A stretch of DNA of 64,000 bases from JAWLEP01 sp964553045 (GTDB taxonomy: Bacteria; Fermentibacterota; Fermentibacteria; Fermentibacterales; JCC-6). Under the pieces are notes generated by a model. That model did not search any database. It saw only the letters and a program-made list of their open reading frames with translations, and had not been told where the DNA came from. The stretch lies in contig CAZKJG010000014.1 in assembly GCA_964553045.1 (NCBI GenBank), forward strand, positions 26,337 through 90,336, in the 5' to 3' direction. Positions 8,978 to 17,695 of this stretch are shown one piece after another (the stretch's first letter is position 1; each line of letters starts with the position of its first letter). The translations under genes were made by a program, and so were the position numbers.

Positions 8978-9001
8978 ATGTCATTCCGAAGGGCGGAAGC
9001 C

Positions 9002-9505
9002 ATGGACAGAGGCGCGCTGCAGGCCATAAGCTACGGCGTCTACGTAGTCTCCTCCAGCAGCGGCAGGAAGTTCAACGGACAGATATGCAACACGGTCTTC
9101 CAGGTTACGGCGGAGCCGCCGCAGCTGGCCGTAAGCGTCAACAGGGAGAACTTCACCCACCACTGCCTCAGGCACAGCGGGGCTTTCACGGTAGCCGTTC
9201 TCTCCCGGGAAGCTCCCCTGGTCTACATTGGGCGCTTCGGGTTCCGCTGCGGCCGTGACTTCGAGAAGTTCGAGGAGATCGAATACCGCCTGGGCGTCAC
9301 CGGTGCCCCGATTCCCACAGACTACACCGTGGCCTACATGGAATGCCGCATACGCCGGGAGATCGACTGCGGCACCCACAGCCTCTTCCTGGGCGAGGTG
9401 GTGGAGGCCGAGCGCCTCGGCGAAGACCCGCCGATGACGTACGACTACTACCACGAAGTGGTAAAGGGGAAGTCGCCCAGGGGCGCGCCCACCTACATAG
9501 GCTGA
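9002..9505 (+). CDS. flavin reductase-like FMN-binding protein
   Basis: Small flavoprotein of the flavin-reductase-like split-barrel family (flavoredoxin / high-molecular-weight rubredoxin type), about 167 residues. Evidence: YGVYVVSSSSGRKFNGQICN near the N-terminus, QVTAEPPQLAVSVNRENFTH, and DCGTHSLFLGEVVEAERL near the C-terminus, in the family order. I chose ATG 9002 because GGCGGAAG lies just upstream at 8992-8999; an in-frame ATG at 8978 would overlap the palindrome. It probably passes electrons to oxygen- or peroxide-reducing partners, in keeping with the perR-prx genes before it (inference). Confidence 0.85.
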   Translation: MDRGALQAISYGVYVVSSSSGRKFNGQICNTVFQVTAEPPQLAVSVNRENFTHHCLRHSGAFTVAVLSREAPLVYIGRFGFRCGRDFEKFEEIEYRLGVTGAPIPTDYTVAYMECRIRREIDCGTHSLFLGEVVEAERLGEDPPMTYDYYHEVVKGKSPRGAPTYIG

Positions 9506-9513
9506 CCCCCGGC

Positions 9514-9530
9514 GACTGGTGAAGCCAGTC
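9514..9530 (+). repeat. small hairpin after the flavin reductase gene
   Basis: GACTGG (9514-9519), loop TGAAG, CCAGTC (9525-9530), located just after the stop codon. There is no T-run after it, so termination is uncertain. Confidence 0.35.
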
Positions 9531-9571
9531 CGCTGCTGATATCTTCTGCAACTCCGGTCCGGCCCGACACT

Positions 9572-10360
9572 GTGGATGGAGGTGCAGGGATAGGCTCTTC
9601 CGAGACGGACACGCTCTCCATGTTCTTCCCCGCCTTCTGCGAGGAGCAGAACGTCGACTACATGCTGGACGAGGCCCGCCGGGTGGCCGACATGCTGGCA
9701 GACGCCTGGGAGGTAATCGTAGTCGACGACGGCTCCACCGACCGCACCGCCGAGCTGGTGGAGGAGCGAAGCCGGGCCGACAGCCGCATACGGCTGCTCC
9801 GTCACCCCGGCAACCTGGGTTTCGGGGCCGCACTGCAGAGCGGCATCTCGGCCTCGAGGTTCGAGTGGGTCTTCTACTCCGACTTCGACGGCCAGTTCGA
9901 CCTCGAGGAGCTTCGGGTTCTGTGGGAGGCCAGGCATACGGCTGACGTCCTGGCCGGCTACCGGCGGCGCAGGAACGACCCCCTGATGAGGCTGGGCTAT
10001 TCCCTGGCCTACAACACGCTAGTGACGACCATGTTCTTCGGGGGCTGGAAGGACGTCGACTCATCCTTCAAGCTGTACCGGAGGTCCATTTTCGGCCGGG
10101 TGAGGCCCCGCTCAACCTGCGGAGTGATCGACCTGGAGATACTCCTGCTGGCCAGGGCCTGGGGTTACAGGATCCGCCAGTTCCCGGTGAGCCACCGTCC
10201 CAGAAGGGCGGGAACGGTGTCCTTTGAGACCGTCCGCAGGGGCCTGATCGCCTGGGTTAGGCTGGGGCCCATTGCGGAGATGTTCGGCCAGCTGCTGGCG
10301 CTCCGCCGCAGGCTCTCCTCCCGGCGGAAGATGCTGAAGAGCAATGGCACCCCCCGGTAG
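9572..10360 (+). CDS. glycosyltransferase family 2 (polyprenyl-phosphate type)
   Basis: GT-A-fold enzyme of 262 residues resembling dolichyl/undecaprenyl-phosphate glucosyl- or mannosyltransferases. Motifs: FPAFCEEQNV at the nucleotide-binding start, VIVVDDGSTDRT (about 49-60), NLGFGAALQSG, the metal site SDFDGQF (about 108-114) and DVDSSFKLYRR (about 168-178). No C-terminal membrane segment. It would make a lipid-linked monosaccharide used by GT-C enzymes in the same cluster (inference). Start is uncertain: GTG 9572 is used; GGAGG at 9578-9582 lies inside it and ATG 9620 is also possible. First gene of a long overlapping chain. Confidence 0.85.
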   Translation: MDGGAGIGSSETDTLSMFFPAFCEEQNVDYMLDEARRVADMLADAWEVIVVDDGSTDRTAELVEERSRADSRIRLLRHPGNLGFGAALQSGISASRFEWVFYSDFDGQFDLEELRVLWEARHTADVLAGYRRRRNDPLMRLGYSLAYNTLVTTMFFGGWKDVDSSFKLYRRSIFGRVRPRSTCGVIDLEILLLARAWGYRIRQFPVSHRPRRAGTVSFETVRRGLIAWVRLGPIAEMFGQLLALRRRLSSRRKMLKSNGTPR

Positions 10361-11792
10361 CCCCGCACGTCCCCGGGCCCTCCTGGTAACACCCATACCG
10401 CCAATGCCTACCGGCCTGGCCACATACGCCGTTCGAATCCTCGAGTACACCTCCGCCGTGGTGAGGTGGACGGTAGCCTACCCGAGGGGGGGCGACCCCG
10501 GAATCCTGCCGGAGGGAACGGAAGCTGTGGCCCTGGAGGAGCTGGACACGTCCTCGCTACCCAGCATCAGGTTCTTCTGCCTGGGCAACTCGCCCCACTG
10601 CTTCGACGTGCTGGAGATGCTGCGCAGGCTGGGCGGCGCGGCCGTTATGCACGAGACCGTCCTTCACCACATGATCCGGCACTGCTCACTGGAGAGGGGA
10701 CTCTGGGACGACTACCTCCGAACCCTCCGCTTCGAGTACGGTCCTGCCGCCGGGGAGGTGGAGAGACTGTTGGGCAGGCGTACCTCCGACGAGGCCGCCT
10801 ACGACGCGCTTCTGAAGCGCTACCCCCTGATCGGGCGGGCCGTGCACGCCTCCCGCATGCTGCTGTGCCTCAACTGCAGCGCCGCGGCCGAGCTGCGGGC
10901 CCGGGCCGGACTGAGGCCGGTGCTGCGCATAGGACATCCGCTGAGCCCGGTGCCCGACCCGGTTGAGCCGTCACCCCCGGGACGGCCGGTTATCGGAATG
11001 GCGGGCAGCTTCCATCGGGGCCGCGGCCTGGAGCGGGTGCTCGAAGCCATGGAGGAGCTTCGCCGCACCCATTCGCAGGCGGTACTCGTACTGGCCGGCG
11101 GCGGATGGCCCGACGACCTCCCCGAATGGGCAGTGGCCACCGGAAGGCTGGAGGAACCGGAGTACCAGGGCTGGATAAGAACCTTCGACGTGGGGCTGGA
11201 CGTTCGCCATCCCTCCTGTGGCGAGACCTCGGGCAGTCTGCTGGAGGTTATGCGGGCCGGAGTGCCCTGCGTGGTGAGCGAGTCGGGCGGTTTCGCCTGC
11301 ATTCCCTCCGAGTGCGTGCTGCGGCTTCCGGTGGAGGGTCTGGACCATGCCCTGGCCCGGGCGCTTCGCAGGCTCCTGGCGGAACCGGCGGGGGCCGGCC
11401 GAATGGCCGAGGCGGGCAGAGCGTGGGCGGAGGGCGAAGGTTCTCCCGCCCGGGCCAGGGAGGACTGGCGAAGGGCTGTCGCCCTCTACCCCGAGGAACC
11501 GAGGACGCTGCCGCCCAGACCGTCCATGGCGGCGGCCTGGAGCCCCCCTCCTCCGGGCGCGGAGCCGCTGACCGAAGGTGACGCTGTGGAGTGGGCGCTT
11601 CCGGATAACGTCGAGCTGAAGGGGCCTGCGTGGGCCCGGGGGGCCTGGGTTACCGCCGCGGGCGGCGGCGAGGTCAACGGAGTACCGATACCGCAGTCGC
11701 GCGCTGTGCTGCGGGTCCCGGGGGCCAGCCTGCTCTTCCGCGGACGGCCGAGGCTCTCGGCCGTGACCTGGCTGGGGGGCGGAGATGGATAG
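10344..11792 (+). CDS. glycosyltransferase family 4 with C-terminal extension
   Basis: GT-B-fold glycosyltransferase, 482 residues. The N-terminus PIPPMPTGLATYAVRILE is the acceptor-side Gly-rich loop; GRPVIGMAGSFHRGRGLERV (about 214-233) opens the donor domain; SCGETSGSLLEVMRAGVPCV (about 292-311) carries the two donor-binding glutamates. After about residue 385 comes an extra 95-residue Pro-rich linker plus beta-rich segment not needed for catalysis. It overlaps the GT2 gene by 17 nt. The sugar specificity is not readable. Confidence 0.82.
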   Translation: MAPPGSPARPRALLVTPIPPMPTGLATYAVRILEYTSAVVRWTVAYPRGGDPGILPEGTEAVALEELDTSSLPSIRFFCLGNSPHCFDVLEMLRRLGGAAVMHETVLHHMIRHCSLERGLWDDYLRTLRFEYGPAAGEVERLLGRRTSDEAAYDALLKRYPLIGRAVHASRMLLCLNCSAAAELRARAGLRPVLRIGHPLSPVPDPVEPSPPGRPVIGMAGSFHRGRGLERVLEAMEELRRTHSQAVLVLAGGGWPDDLPEWAVATGRLEEPEYQGWIRTFDVGLDVRHPSCGETSGSLLEVMRAGVPCVVSESGGFACIPSECVLRLPVEGLDHALARALRRLLAEPAGAGRMAEAGRAWAEGEGSPARAREDWRRAVALYPEEPRTLPPRPSMAAAWSPPPPGAEPLTEGDAVEWALPDNVELKGPAWARGAWVTAAGGGEVNGVPIPQSRAVLRVPGASLLFRGRPRLSAVTWLGGGDG

Positions 11793-13344
11793 ACCGCGGG
11801 CGGCGCTGATCCTGGCTGCGGTGGCGGTCGTTGCCTGTCTGCCGCTGCTTGCGCACATGTTCGGCCACCCCGGCGACCCCGTGGGAATGGTAATGCCGGA
11901 TCCGGTGGTGAGCGGCGACTCCGACGCCTACCTGGGCGTCTGGCATCACTGGTGGATGGCCGAAGCCCTGGGCGGCGGCCGGGACCCCAGGTTCTGTCCC
12001 CTTGTCTACCACCCCAGGGGAGCCTCCCTGGCCTTCGACAACGTGGGCTGGGTGGACTGCCTGATGCTGGCGCCGATTTCCTCGGGCCGGCCGGTGGCTG
12101 CCTACAATCTGGGTCTGCTGCTGAACTCGCTGCTGACGCTGGGAGGCGTCTACCTGCTGGCCCGAAAGCTGGGTTCGGAAAGGCCGGCGGCGCTGGCGGC
12201 GGGGCTGGCCGCGGTCTGGCTTCCTGCCAGAACGGCCCACCTGCTTCAGCACTACCAGATCGCTTCCATCGGATGGACCGCCCTGGCCATGGCAATGGCG
12301 GTTGAGGCCGCCCGCCGCCGAAGGCCTGCTGCGTCCGTGTCCGGCCTTCTGGCGCTCTTCGCCGCCCTGGCCCTCCTGGAGTCGCCCTACCACTACGCGA
12401 CGCTGATGGCGGGGGTGGCGCTGCTGCCCCTGGTGGCCGGCCGGTGCACCGGCATGAGGGGACTGGCGGCGGCTGCCGGGCCGGCGGCGGCCGGGGGGCT
12501 GCTGGCGCTGGCCTTCCTGCTCACGGGGCCCGGCGACCCGGGAAGCCCCGGGATGCCCTGGAGGGAGGCCGTATACTGGTCGGCCGAGCCCCAGGCATTC
12601 GTGCTGCCCTCCCCGTTCGGCGTCATGGGCAGTGCGGCGGGCATGCCCGCCCGGGCCCCATGGATGCCCAACGCCTTCGAGGGGGTGGTCACGCCCGGCG
12701 TCGTCCTTCTTGCAGCAGCCCTGGCCGAGTGCTTCAGGAGACGGAGATGGAGGCTGGCGGCGGCTTCGGGTCTGCTCTTCCTGCTGGCGCTGGGTCCGCA
12801 GCTCAAGGTCTTCGGCCGGCTGACCCCGATTCCGCTTCCCTACAGGCTCCTGCAGCTGCTTCCCGGCATGGAGGGGGCGCGGGCGGCCTCCCGCTTTGCC
12901 CTGCTGGGAGGCGTTCTGGTATGCGTGGTGGCGGGCAGGGGGGTCATGCGGCTGCGGGGCTGGAAGAGGGCCGGACTGGCCACCCTGGCGGCGCTGGAGC
13001 TCTTTCCCCCCGGCCTGCCAGCGGTGGAGGGGGGATACCCCGAAGAGTACCGAGGGCTGCAGGGCGCCGGCCCGGTGCTGGAGATCCCGATGAGCCGGCA
13101 TGCCCGAAGGTACCTCTACCTGCAGACCGTCGACGGCAATCCCCGATACGCCACATTCCTGGCCCGACCGCCGGACTGGGCCGAGGATTACGCCGGCCGG
13201 CTGGATTCGCTGGCGGCCCGAGCACGGTCGCCCCGGGAGCTGGGGGAGGCCGCCGGGGCCGGGGCGGTTGTTGTGAGCCACTGGCTGATGGAGGACCTTG
13301 CGGAGGACTCGGTTTCCGTCTACCGGATGGGGGGCGCGCCATGA
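11785..13344 (+). CDS. polytopic membrane protein, GT-C/YfhO-like
   Basis: Integral membrane protein of 519 residues with about 10-11 hydrophobic segments and a soluble C-terminal part from about 405. After TM1 (about 7-25) comes an extracytoplasmic loop with SGDSDAYLGVWHHWWMAEAL, whose Asp residues and aromatic cluster resemble the first-loop catalytic region of GT-C glycosyltransferases that use polyprenyl-phosphate sugars. ATG 11785 has GGGGGCGGAG just upstream and overlaps the previous gene by 8 nt; the next gene starts in ATGA at its stop. Function as a lipid-linked-sugar transferase is inferred from fold-like features and neighbours. Confidence 0.6.
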   Translation: MDRPRAALILAAVAVVACLPLLAHMFGHPGDPVGMVMPDPVVSGDSDAYLGVWHHWWMAEALGGGRDPRFCPLVYHPRGASLAFDNVGWVDCLMLAPISSGRPVAAYNLGLLLNSLLTLGGVYLLARKLGSERPAALAAGLAAVWLPARTAHLLQHYQIASIGWTALAMAMAVEAARRRRPAASVSGLLALFAALALLESPYHYATLMAGVALLPLVAGRCTGMRGLAAAAGPAAAGGLLALAFLLTGPGDPGSPGMPWREAVYWSAEPQAFVLPSPFGVMGSAAGMPARAPWMPNAFEGVVTPGVVLLAAALAECFRRRRWRLAAASGLLFLLALGPQLKVFGRLTPIPLPYRLLQLLPGMEGARAASRFALLGGVLVCVVAGRGVMRLRGWKRAGLATLAALELFPPGLPAVEGGYPEEYRGLQGAGPVLEIPMSRHARRYLYLQTVDGNPRYATFLARPPDWAEDYAGRLDSLAARARSPRELGEAAGAGAVVVSHWLMEDLAEDSVSVYRMGGAP

Positions 13345-14459
13345 GGATCGCCCTGGACCTGGGAGTCCTGGCCCACAGCCGAGGAGGCGTGGCCAGGTAC
13401 GTGCGGGGGCTTGCCCGGGGCCTGGAGAAGGCCGCCGCCGAGAGCGGCGACCGTCTCAGCCTGGTGGACGTGCCGGCCTCCCATCCCGGACGGAGCCTGC
13501 CCGCGAAGGCCCACGCCGTTCTGGCCGATCCTCCGTACCTGAGGATACCCCTGGCCCGCAGGCTGCCCATTCGCCTGGGCTGGGAGATGGCGTCCCGGCC
13601 GCGAAGGCTGCAGAGGCTTCTGGGACCGGTAGACGTCTACCACCATGGAGGGACGCAGCCCTGCCATCCCCGGTCCGCGGCCTCGGTACTGACGCTCTTC
13701 GACACATCGGCATGGGAGCATCCCGAATGGCATGCCGATAGCACCCTGAGATACTGCGCCGCGGAGCTCGAGCTGGCGAGGCGGGGCAGCCGGCTGCTGG
13801 CCATATCGGACTGGGCCGCCCGCAGGGCGGAGGAGTACCTGGGACTGTCCCGCGGGGACGTGGGGGTGGCCGCGGGTGCGGCGGACGCCATGTTCGCCCC
13901 GGGGATGCCGGACAGGGAGGTTCTGACGGGGCTGGGGCTGCGTTCGGGCGGATACCTGCTGCACGTGGGCAGCTTCGTTCCCAGAAAGAACATACCCTTC
14001 CTGCTCGAAGCATACAGCGCTGCCAGGGACGGGGGCCTGGACCTGCCCCTGGTCATGGTGGGGGCGGAGAAGTGGGGCGATGTCGGAATTCCCTCCGGGG
14101 AGGGAGTGGCCGCGCTGGAGGGCGTGGACGACGGGATTCTTCTCAACCTCTACCGGGGAGCCAGGTGCCTTCTGCTCCCCAGCCGCTGCGAGGGCCTGGG
14201 ACTCCCCGTACTGGAGGCTCTGGCCTGCGGAACGGCCGTGGTCTGCAGCCGCGCGGCGGCCCTCCCGGAGACGCTGGGCGACGGAGGCCTGCTGCTGGAC
14301 CCCGAAGACCGCGGGGCCTGGACGGAGGCCATGCTGTCGCTGCAGGACCCCGAGCGGGCCGCTGCCCTGGAGGGGGTGGCCCGCCGAGCCCCGCGGCGGA
14401 CCTGGGCGGACGCCGGCCGCGATGCGCTCGCCTTCTACGGGGAGGTGACCGCAAGTTGA
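13341..14459 (+). CDS. glycosyltransferase family 4
   Basis: GT-B glycosyltransferase of 372 residues. N-terminal MRIALDLGVLAHSRGGVARYV is the usual acceptor-side start; donor-domain motifs are YLLHVGSFVPRKNIPFLLEA (about 210-229) and RCEGLGLPVLEALACGTAVV (about 278-297) with both donor-site Glu residues. ATG 13341 is set by the ATGA overlap with the preceding stop; a longer frame upstream is an open shadow of the membrane-protein gene. Part of the envelope glycan cluster. Confidence 0.88.
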   Translation: MRIALDLGVLAHSRGGVARYVRGLARGLEKAAAESGDRLSLVDVPASHPGRSLPAKAHAVLADPPYLRIPLARRLPIRLGWEMASRPRRLQRLLGPVDVYHHGGTQPCHPRSAASVLTLFDTSAWEHPEWHADSTLRYCAAELELARRGSRLLAISDWAARRAEEYLGLSRGDVGVAAGAADAMFAPGMPDREVLTGLGLRSGGYLLHVGSFVPRKNIPFLLEAYSAARDGGLDLPLVMVGAEKWGDVGIPSGEGVAALEGVDDGILLNLYRGARCLLLPSRCEGLGLPVLEALACGTAVVCSRAAALPETLGDGGLLLDPEDRGAWTEAMLSLQDPERAAALEGVARRAPRRTWADAGRDALAFYGEVTAS

Positions 14460-15676
14460 GGCTGGCACACCTCGTCCACCGTTCATGGCCCTACCACGGG
14501 GGAGCGGAGAGGTACGTGCTGGAGCACGCCCTGGCCGCGTCCAGGTGGGGTCACAGCAGCACCGTACTCACCACCGATGCCTGGGACATGTCATGGATGG
14601 TTTCCCGCCGCGGTGCTCACCTGGACCCCGGCAGGGTAGTCCACCGGGGGGTGGAGATCATCCGGTTTCCGGTGGCGCATCCGCCTCTGCAGAACCTGCT
14701 TCGAGGGCTTCTCAGGCGGCTGCTTCCGGGAGGCCCGGACAGGTTCTTCTACCCCAACCCCATCCTGCCCTCCATGGCCCGCTACCTGCGGGGCCCCCAC
14801 GGCTGGGACTTCGTTCACGCCAATGCCCTTCCGACGCTTCTCTACATGGGCTGGCGGCACGCCCGGCGGCAGGGCATCGGGCTGGCAGCCGTTCCCCACG
14901 CCAACGTCGGCGAGCCCCACCGCAGGGTCGGGGCGGTCAGGTACTTCGAAGGGTCCGCCTCGCGGATTCTGCGCGACAGCAGCTTCGTGGTGGCCCAGAG
15001 CCGCTTCGAGGCCGATCTGTACCGGGAGATGGGAGTCCCCGGGGAGAGAACGCTGATACTGGGAAGCGGCATAGACCCCGATGAGCTGCGGGGCGCCCGG
15101 TCGGCGGCCGCTGACCTGGGACTCTCCGGCAGCGTGGTTCTCGGCCTGACGGCCCACTGCCGCGACAAGGGCAGCATGGACCTTCTGGCGGCCTGCCGTG
15201 AGCTGTGGCGGCGCGGGTCGGACCACACCCTGGTGCTGGCCGGGCCGGTGATGCCGGACATGGAGGAGACCCTGAGGCGGAATGGCGGCGGAATCCCGAC
15301 GGGAAAGCTGGTGGTAACCGGATACGTGAGGAGGGAGGACCGGCTGGCCTGGCTGGCCTCCTGCGACGTGCTCGCCCTGCCCTCCAGGCTGGACTGCTTC
15401 GGTATAGTCCTGCTGGAGGCCTGGGCCCTGGGCAAGCCGGTGGTGGGATGCTACAGCGGCGCCATGCCGGACCTGGTGAGGGACGGCAGCCGTGGGTTCA
15501 CGGTGCCCTTCGGGGACCGCCAGACCCTGGCCCACAGGCTCGAGGTTCTGCTGCGGTCGCCCGGTCTTCGCAGGGGCATGGGCGAACGGGGGAGGAAGAT
15601 GGTGCTGTCCCGTTACACCTGGCGGGCGGTGACCGACAGGTTCTACGCCCGTCTGGCGGAGTGCGCCGCGCCATGA
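14456..15676 (+). CDS. glycosyltransferase family 4
   Basis: GT-B enzyme of 406 residues. The N-terminus LRLAHLVHRSWPYHGGAERYV contains the Gly-rich loop; GSVVLGLTAHCRDKGSMDLL opens the donor domain and SRLDCFGIVLLEAWALGKPV holds the donor-nucleotide Glu (with Asp replacing the first Glu). TTG 14456 overlaps the previous TGA as TTGA; frames upstream belong to the preceding gene. The preceding 3' end supplies GGGGAGG about 10 nt upstream. Specific sugar unknown. Confidence 0.87.
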   Translation: MRLAHLVHRSWPYHGGAERYVLEHALAASRWGHSSTVLTTDAWDMSWMVSRRGAHLDPGRVVHRGVEIIRFPVAHPPLQNLLRGLLRRLLPGGPDRFFYPNPILPSMARYLRGPHGWDFVHANALPTLLYMGWRHARRQGIGLAAVPHANVGEPHRRVGAVRYFEGSASRILRDSSFVVAQSRFEADLYREMGVPGERTLILGSGIDPDELRGARSAAADLGLSGSVVLGLTAHCRDKGSMDLLAACRELWRRGSDHTLVLAGPVMPDMEETLRRNGGGIPTGKLVVTGYVRREDRLAWLASCDVLALPSRLDCFGIVLLEAWALGKPVVGCYSGAMPDLVRDGSRGFTVPFGDRQTLAHRLEVLLRSPGLRRGMGERGRKMVLSRYTWRAVTDRFYARLAECAAP

Positions 15677-16926
15677 GGCCGGTCACTGTCGTGACGGTGC
15701 TGTACCGCTGCAGGAAGCTGCTGCCGGAGCTGGCCGAGACCCTGGGGGAGCTGAGGCCGCTGTGCGATGCAGTCCTGGTGGACAGCTGCTCCGGGGACGG
15801 AACCGCGGAGGCGGCGGAGAGGGAGGTTCCCTGGGCACGAATCATCCGGGCGGAGACCAACAGCGGTTTCGGCGCCGCCAACAATTTGGCGCTGCGGGAG
15901 GTGGATACCCCCTTCGTCCTTCTGCTGAACCCCGACGCACGGACCGGCCTGAACGCCCTCTCCGACATGCTGGGATTTCTCAGGGAGCGCGGAGAGGCGG
16001 CCGCCTGCCAGCCACTGCTGTCGTTCTGGGAGTGGCCGCGGGCGGTGGCCGGCGCCGGCACGTCGATGACGGACTACGGTGAGGGCTACGACCTCCGGTA
16101 CATGCACTACCTCGCCGAGCCTCCGCAGACCCGCAGCCTGCGCGTACCCGGGGTTACCGCCGCCCTCTCGCTGTGGCGGACCGAGGCGCTGGCGGCCTGC
16201 GGCGGGTTCGACCCGGCCTTCTTCATGTACTACGAAGACGTCGACCTGTGCATGAGAGCGGTTTCCCGGGGCATGCGCTTCCACCTGCTGCCGAATGTGG
16301 CGGGCAGCCACCGTTCGGGCGCCACCAGCCGGCGGAGGCGGGCCCGGTCATGGGAGGTAACGTCCTCGGTACTGATGGCCCGCAGATACCTGGGCCGGGG
16401 CCGGCTTCCGATCCGCTGGCTGCGAAGGGAGGCCCGCATACAGCTTGCGATGATCTTCGGCGGGCATTCGCCCCTCTGGCGCTCGAGGGCGCTGGCCCGG
16501 GGCCTCGCCCCCGAGATCGACCCTGTCGAACCGGGGGCCGAGCAGAGATCGCTGCTGCAGTCCACTCCCTGCGATCTGCCTCTTCCGCGGGGTCGGTGGA
16601 GGGGATGCCTGACGGACGATGGAGGGGTACTGGCGGGGCCGGGATGGGAGCGGAGGGGGCGGGGCACGATGATTCCGGGGCAGTGGGCGGGCATGGTGCT
16701 TCCGGATGCCGCGGGGTGCGCCGTACGGGTGGCACTGCTCTCATCAGCCCCTTACCTTTCGGGTGTGTACGGTTCGGAAGGCGATGTGCTGGGGCGCTTC
16801 TCCCTGCCCCACGGAAGGACCGAGCTGACTCTGCACGTGCCCAGGGGGCGGCGGAGGGTTCACATAGCCCTGGACGGAAGGCCGGGAGGGGGTGAGCTGC
16901 TGCTTGAGGACGCCGAGCTTCTCTAG
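15673..16926 (+). CDS. rhamnosyltransferase-like GT2 with C-terminal beta-rich domain
   Basis: GT-A glycosyltransferase of 417 residues. The catalytic part (1-about 275) has VDSCSGDGTAEAA, NSGFGAANNLAL, LLLNPDA (metal-binding DxD equivalent), and FFMYYEDVDLCMRAVSRG, a signature of the WbbL/rhamnosyltransferase branch. The last 140 residues look beta-rich, ending VHIALDGRPGGGELLLEDAEL, an unusual addition. ATG 15673 overlaps the upstream stop (ATGA). It probably adds rhamnose or a similar sugar to a surface glycan (family-based inference). Confidence 0.87.
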   Translation: MRPVTVVTVLYRCRKLLPELAETLGELRPLCDAVLVDSCSGDGTAEAAEREVPWARIIRAETNSGFGAANNLALREVDTPFVLLLNPDARTGLNALSDMLGFLRERGEAAACQPLLSFWEWPRAVAGAGTSMTDYGEGYDLRYMHYLAEPPQTRSLRVPGVTAALSLWRTEALAACGGFDPAFFMYYEDVDLCMRAVSRGMRFHLLPNVAGSHRSGATSRRRRARSWEVTSSVLMARRYLGRGRLPIRWLRREARIQLAMIFGGHSPLWRSRALARGLAPEIDPVEPGAEQRSLLQSTPCDLPLPRGRWRGCLTDDGGVLAGPGWERRGRGTMIPGQWAGMVLPDAAGCAVRVALLSSAPYLSGVYGSEGDVLGRFSLPHGRTELTLHVPRGRRRVHIALDGRPGGGELLLEDAELL

Positions 16927-17695
16927 GGTCCCGCTCGCGGCCCTCGCGGCCGCCGCGGCGGGTGCTGCGCTGCTCGCCCTGCAGGGGGCCGAATGGCACC
17001 TGTGGCTCGGCTGGGGTCTGGCGGCGGCGGCCGCCCTGCCCCGCCACCGTGACCACTGGTGCCTGGCTGCCGTAGCCGCCCTGTTACTTCCCCAGGCCGG
17101 CCTGCGGGGGCCCGCCGCCACGGCGGCCGTAGCCCTGTCGGCCGGCCTGGTGTTCTGCTCCAAAGCCGGCCTGGCCGGTAGAGCGGTGGCGCTCGCCGGC
17201 GGTCTTGCGGTCTTCCTGGAGGGTGGATCGAAGGGTTTGGAGCCGTACCTGTCGCTTCTGGTGCTGACGGCGGTTCTGCCCCGGCCGGGGGCCAGGAGGG
17301 CGCTCATCCTCGCCGGAATGGCCGCCGTGCCCCTTCTGGGCGATCTTCCGCGACCATCGGCCCCCGGCCCCAGGGTACTTCAGGAGGTCTACCGCGACGG
17401 GGGCACTTCCTGGGAAGAACCGGCCAGCGTCTACGCCGGCGAGGCCGAGCTGCTGCTGCGATGCGCGGGGCCCGGCGTGGTGCATCTGGACCTGGGCTCC
17501 GGGGGAGTCAGGGACGCTGGGCCCGTGGGACTCGTGGTGACCGATCGAATGGCTCTGCCGGTCCATCCGGGAAGGGACACGCTGAGCGTGGAGCAGACGG
17601 AAGGATGGGTGATTGTGACCATGGAGAGGTCGCACGCTCCAGGCACCCATCCGGTTGTGAGGCTTTACGGGGCCTGGACGGGAGAGGGGCCGTGA
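16892..17695 (+). CDS. membrane protein of unknown function with soluble C-terminal part
   Basis: A 267-residue protein not recognised as a known family. Residues 12-150 are very hydrophobic Ala/Leu/Gly-rich with about five possible membrane segments; residues 155-267 are soluble and beta-rich, with alternating hydrophobics (AELLLRCAGPGVVHLDLGSG, WVIVTMERS). GTG 16892 has the strong site GGGAGGGG just upstream, and the gene overlaps the preceding one by 35 nt. The architecture, membrane part plus beta-rich exit, recurs in its neighbours, suggesting a role in the same glycan pathway. No function is claimed. Confidence 0.55.
   Translation: MSCCLRTPSFSRVPLAALAAAAAGAALLALQGAEWHLWLGWGLAAAAALPRHRDHWCLAAVAALLLPQAGLRGPAATAAVALSAGLVFCSKAGLAGRAVALAGGLAVFLEGGSKGLEPYLSLLVLTAVLPRPGARRALILAGMAAVPLLGDLPRPSAPGPRVLQEVYRDGGTSWEEPASVYAGEAELLLRCAGPGVVHLDLGSGGVRDAGPVGLVVTDRMALPVHPGRDTLSVEQTEGWVIVTMERSHAPGTHPVVRLYGAWTGEGP

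Noticed and set aside
12444..13340. Long upstream extension of the GT4 gene at 13341
   Set aside because: It is antiphase to the real membrane-protein gene, has Gly/Arg-rich composition, and the GT4 fold begins exactly at ATG 13341.
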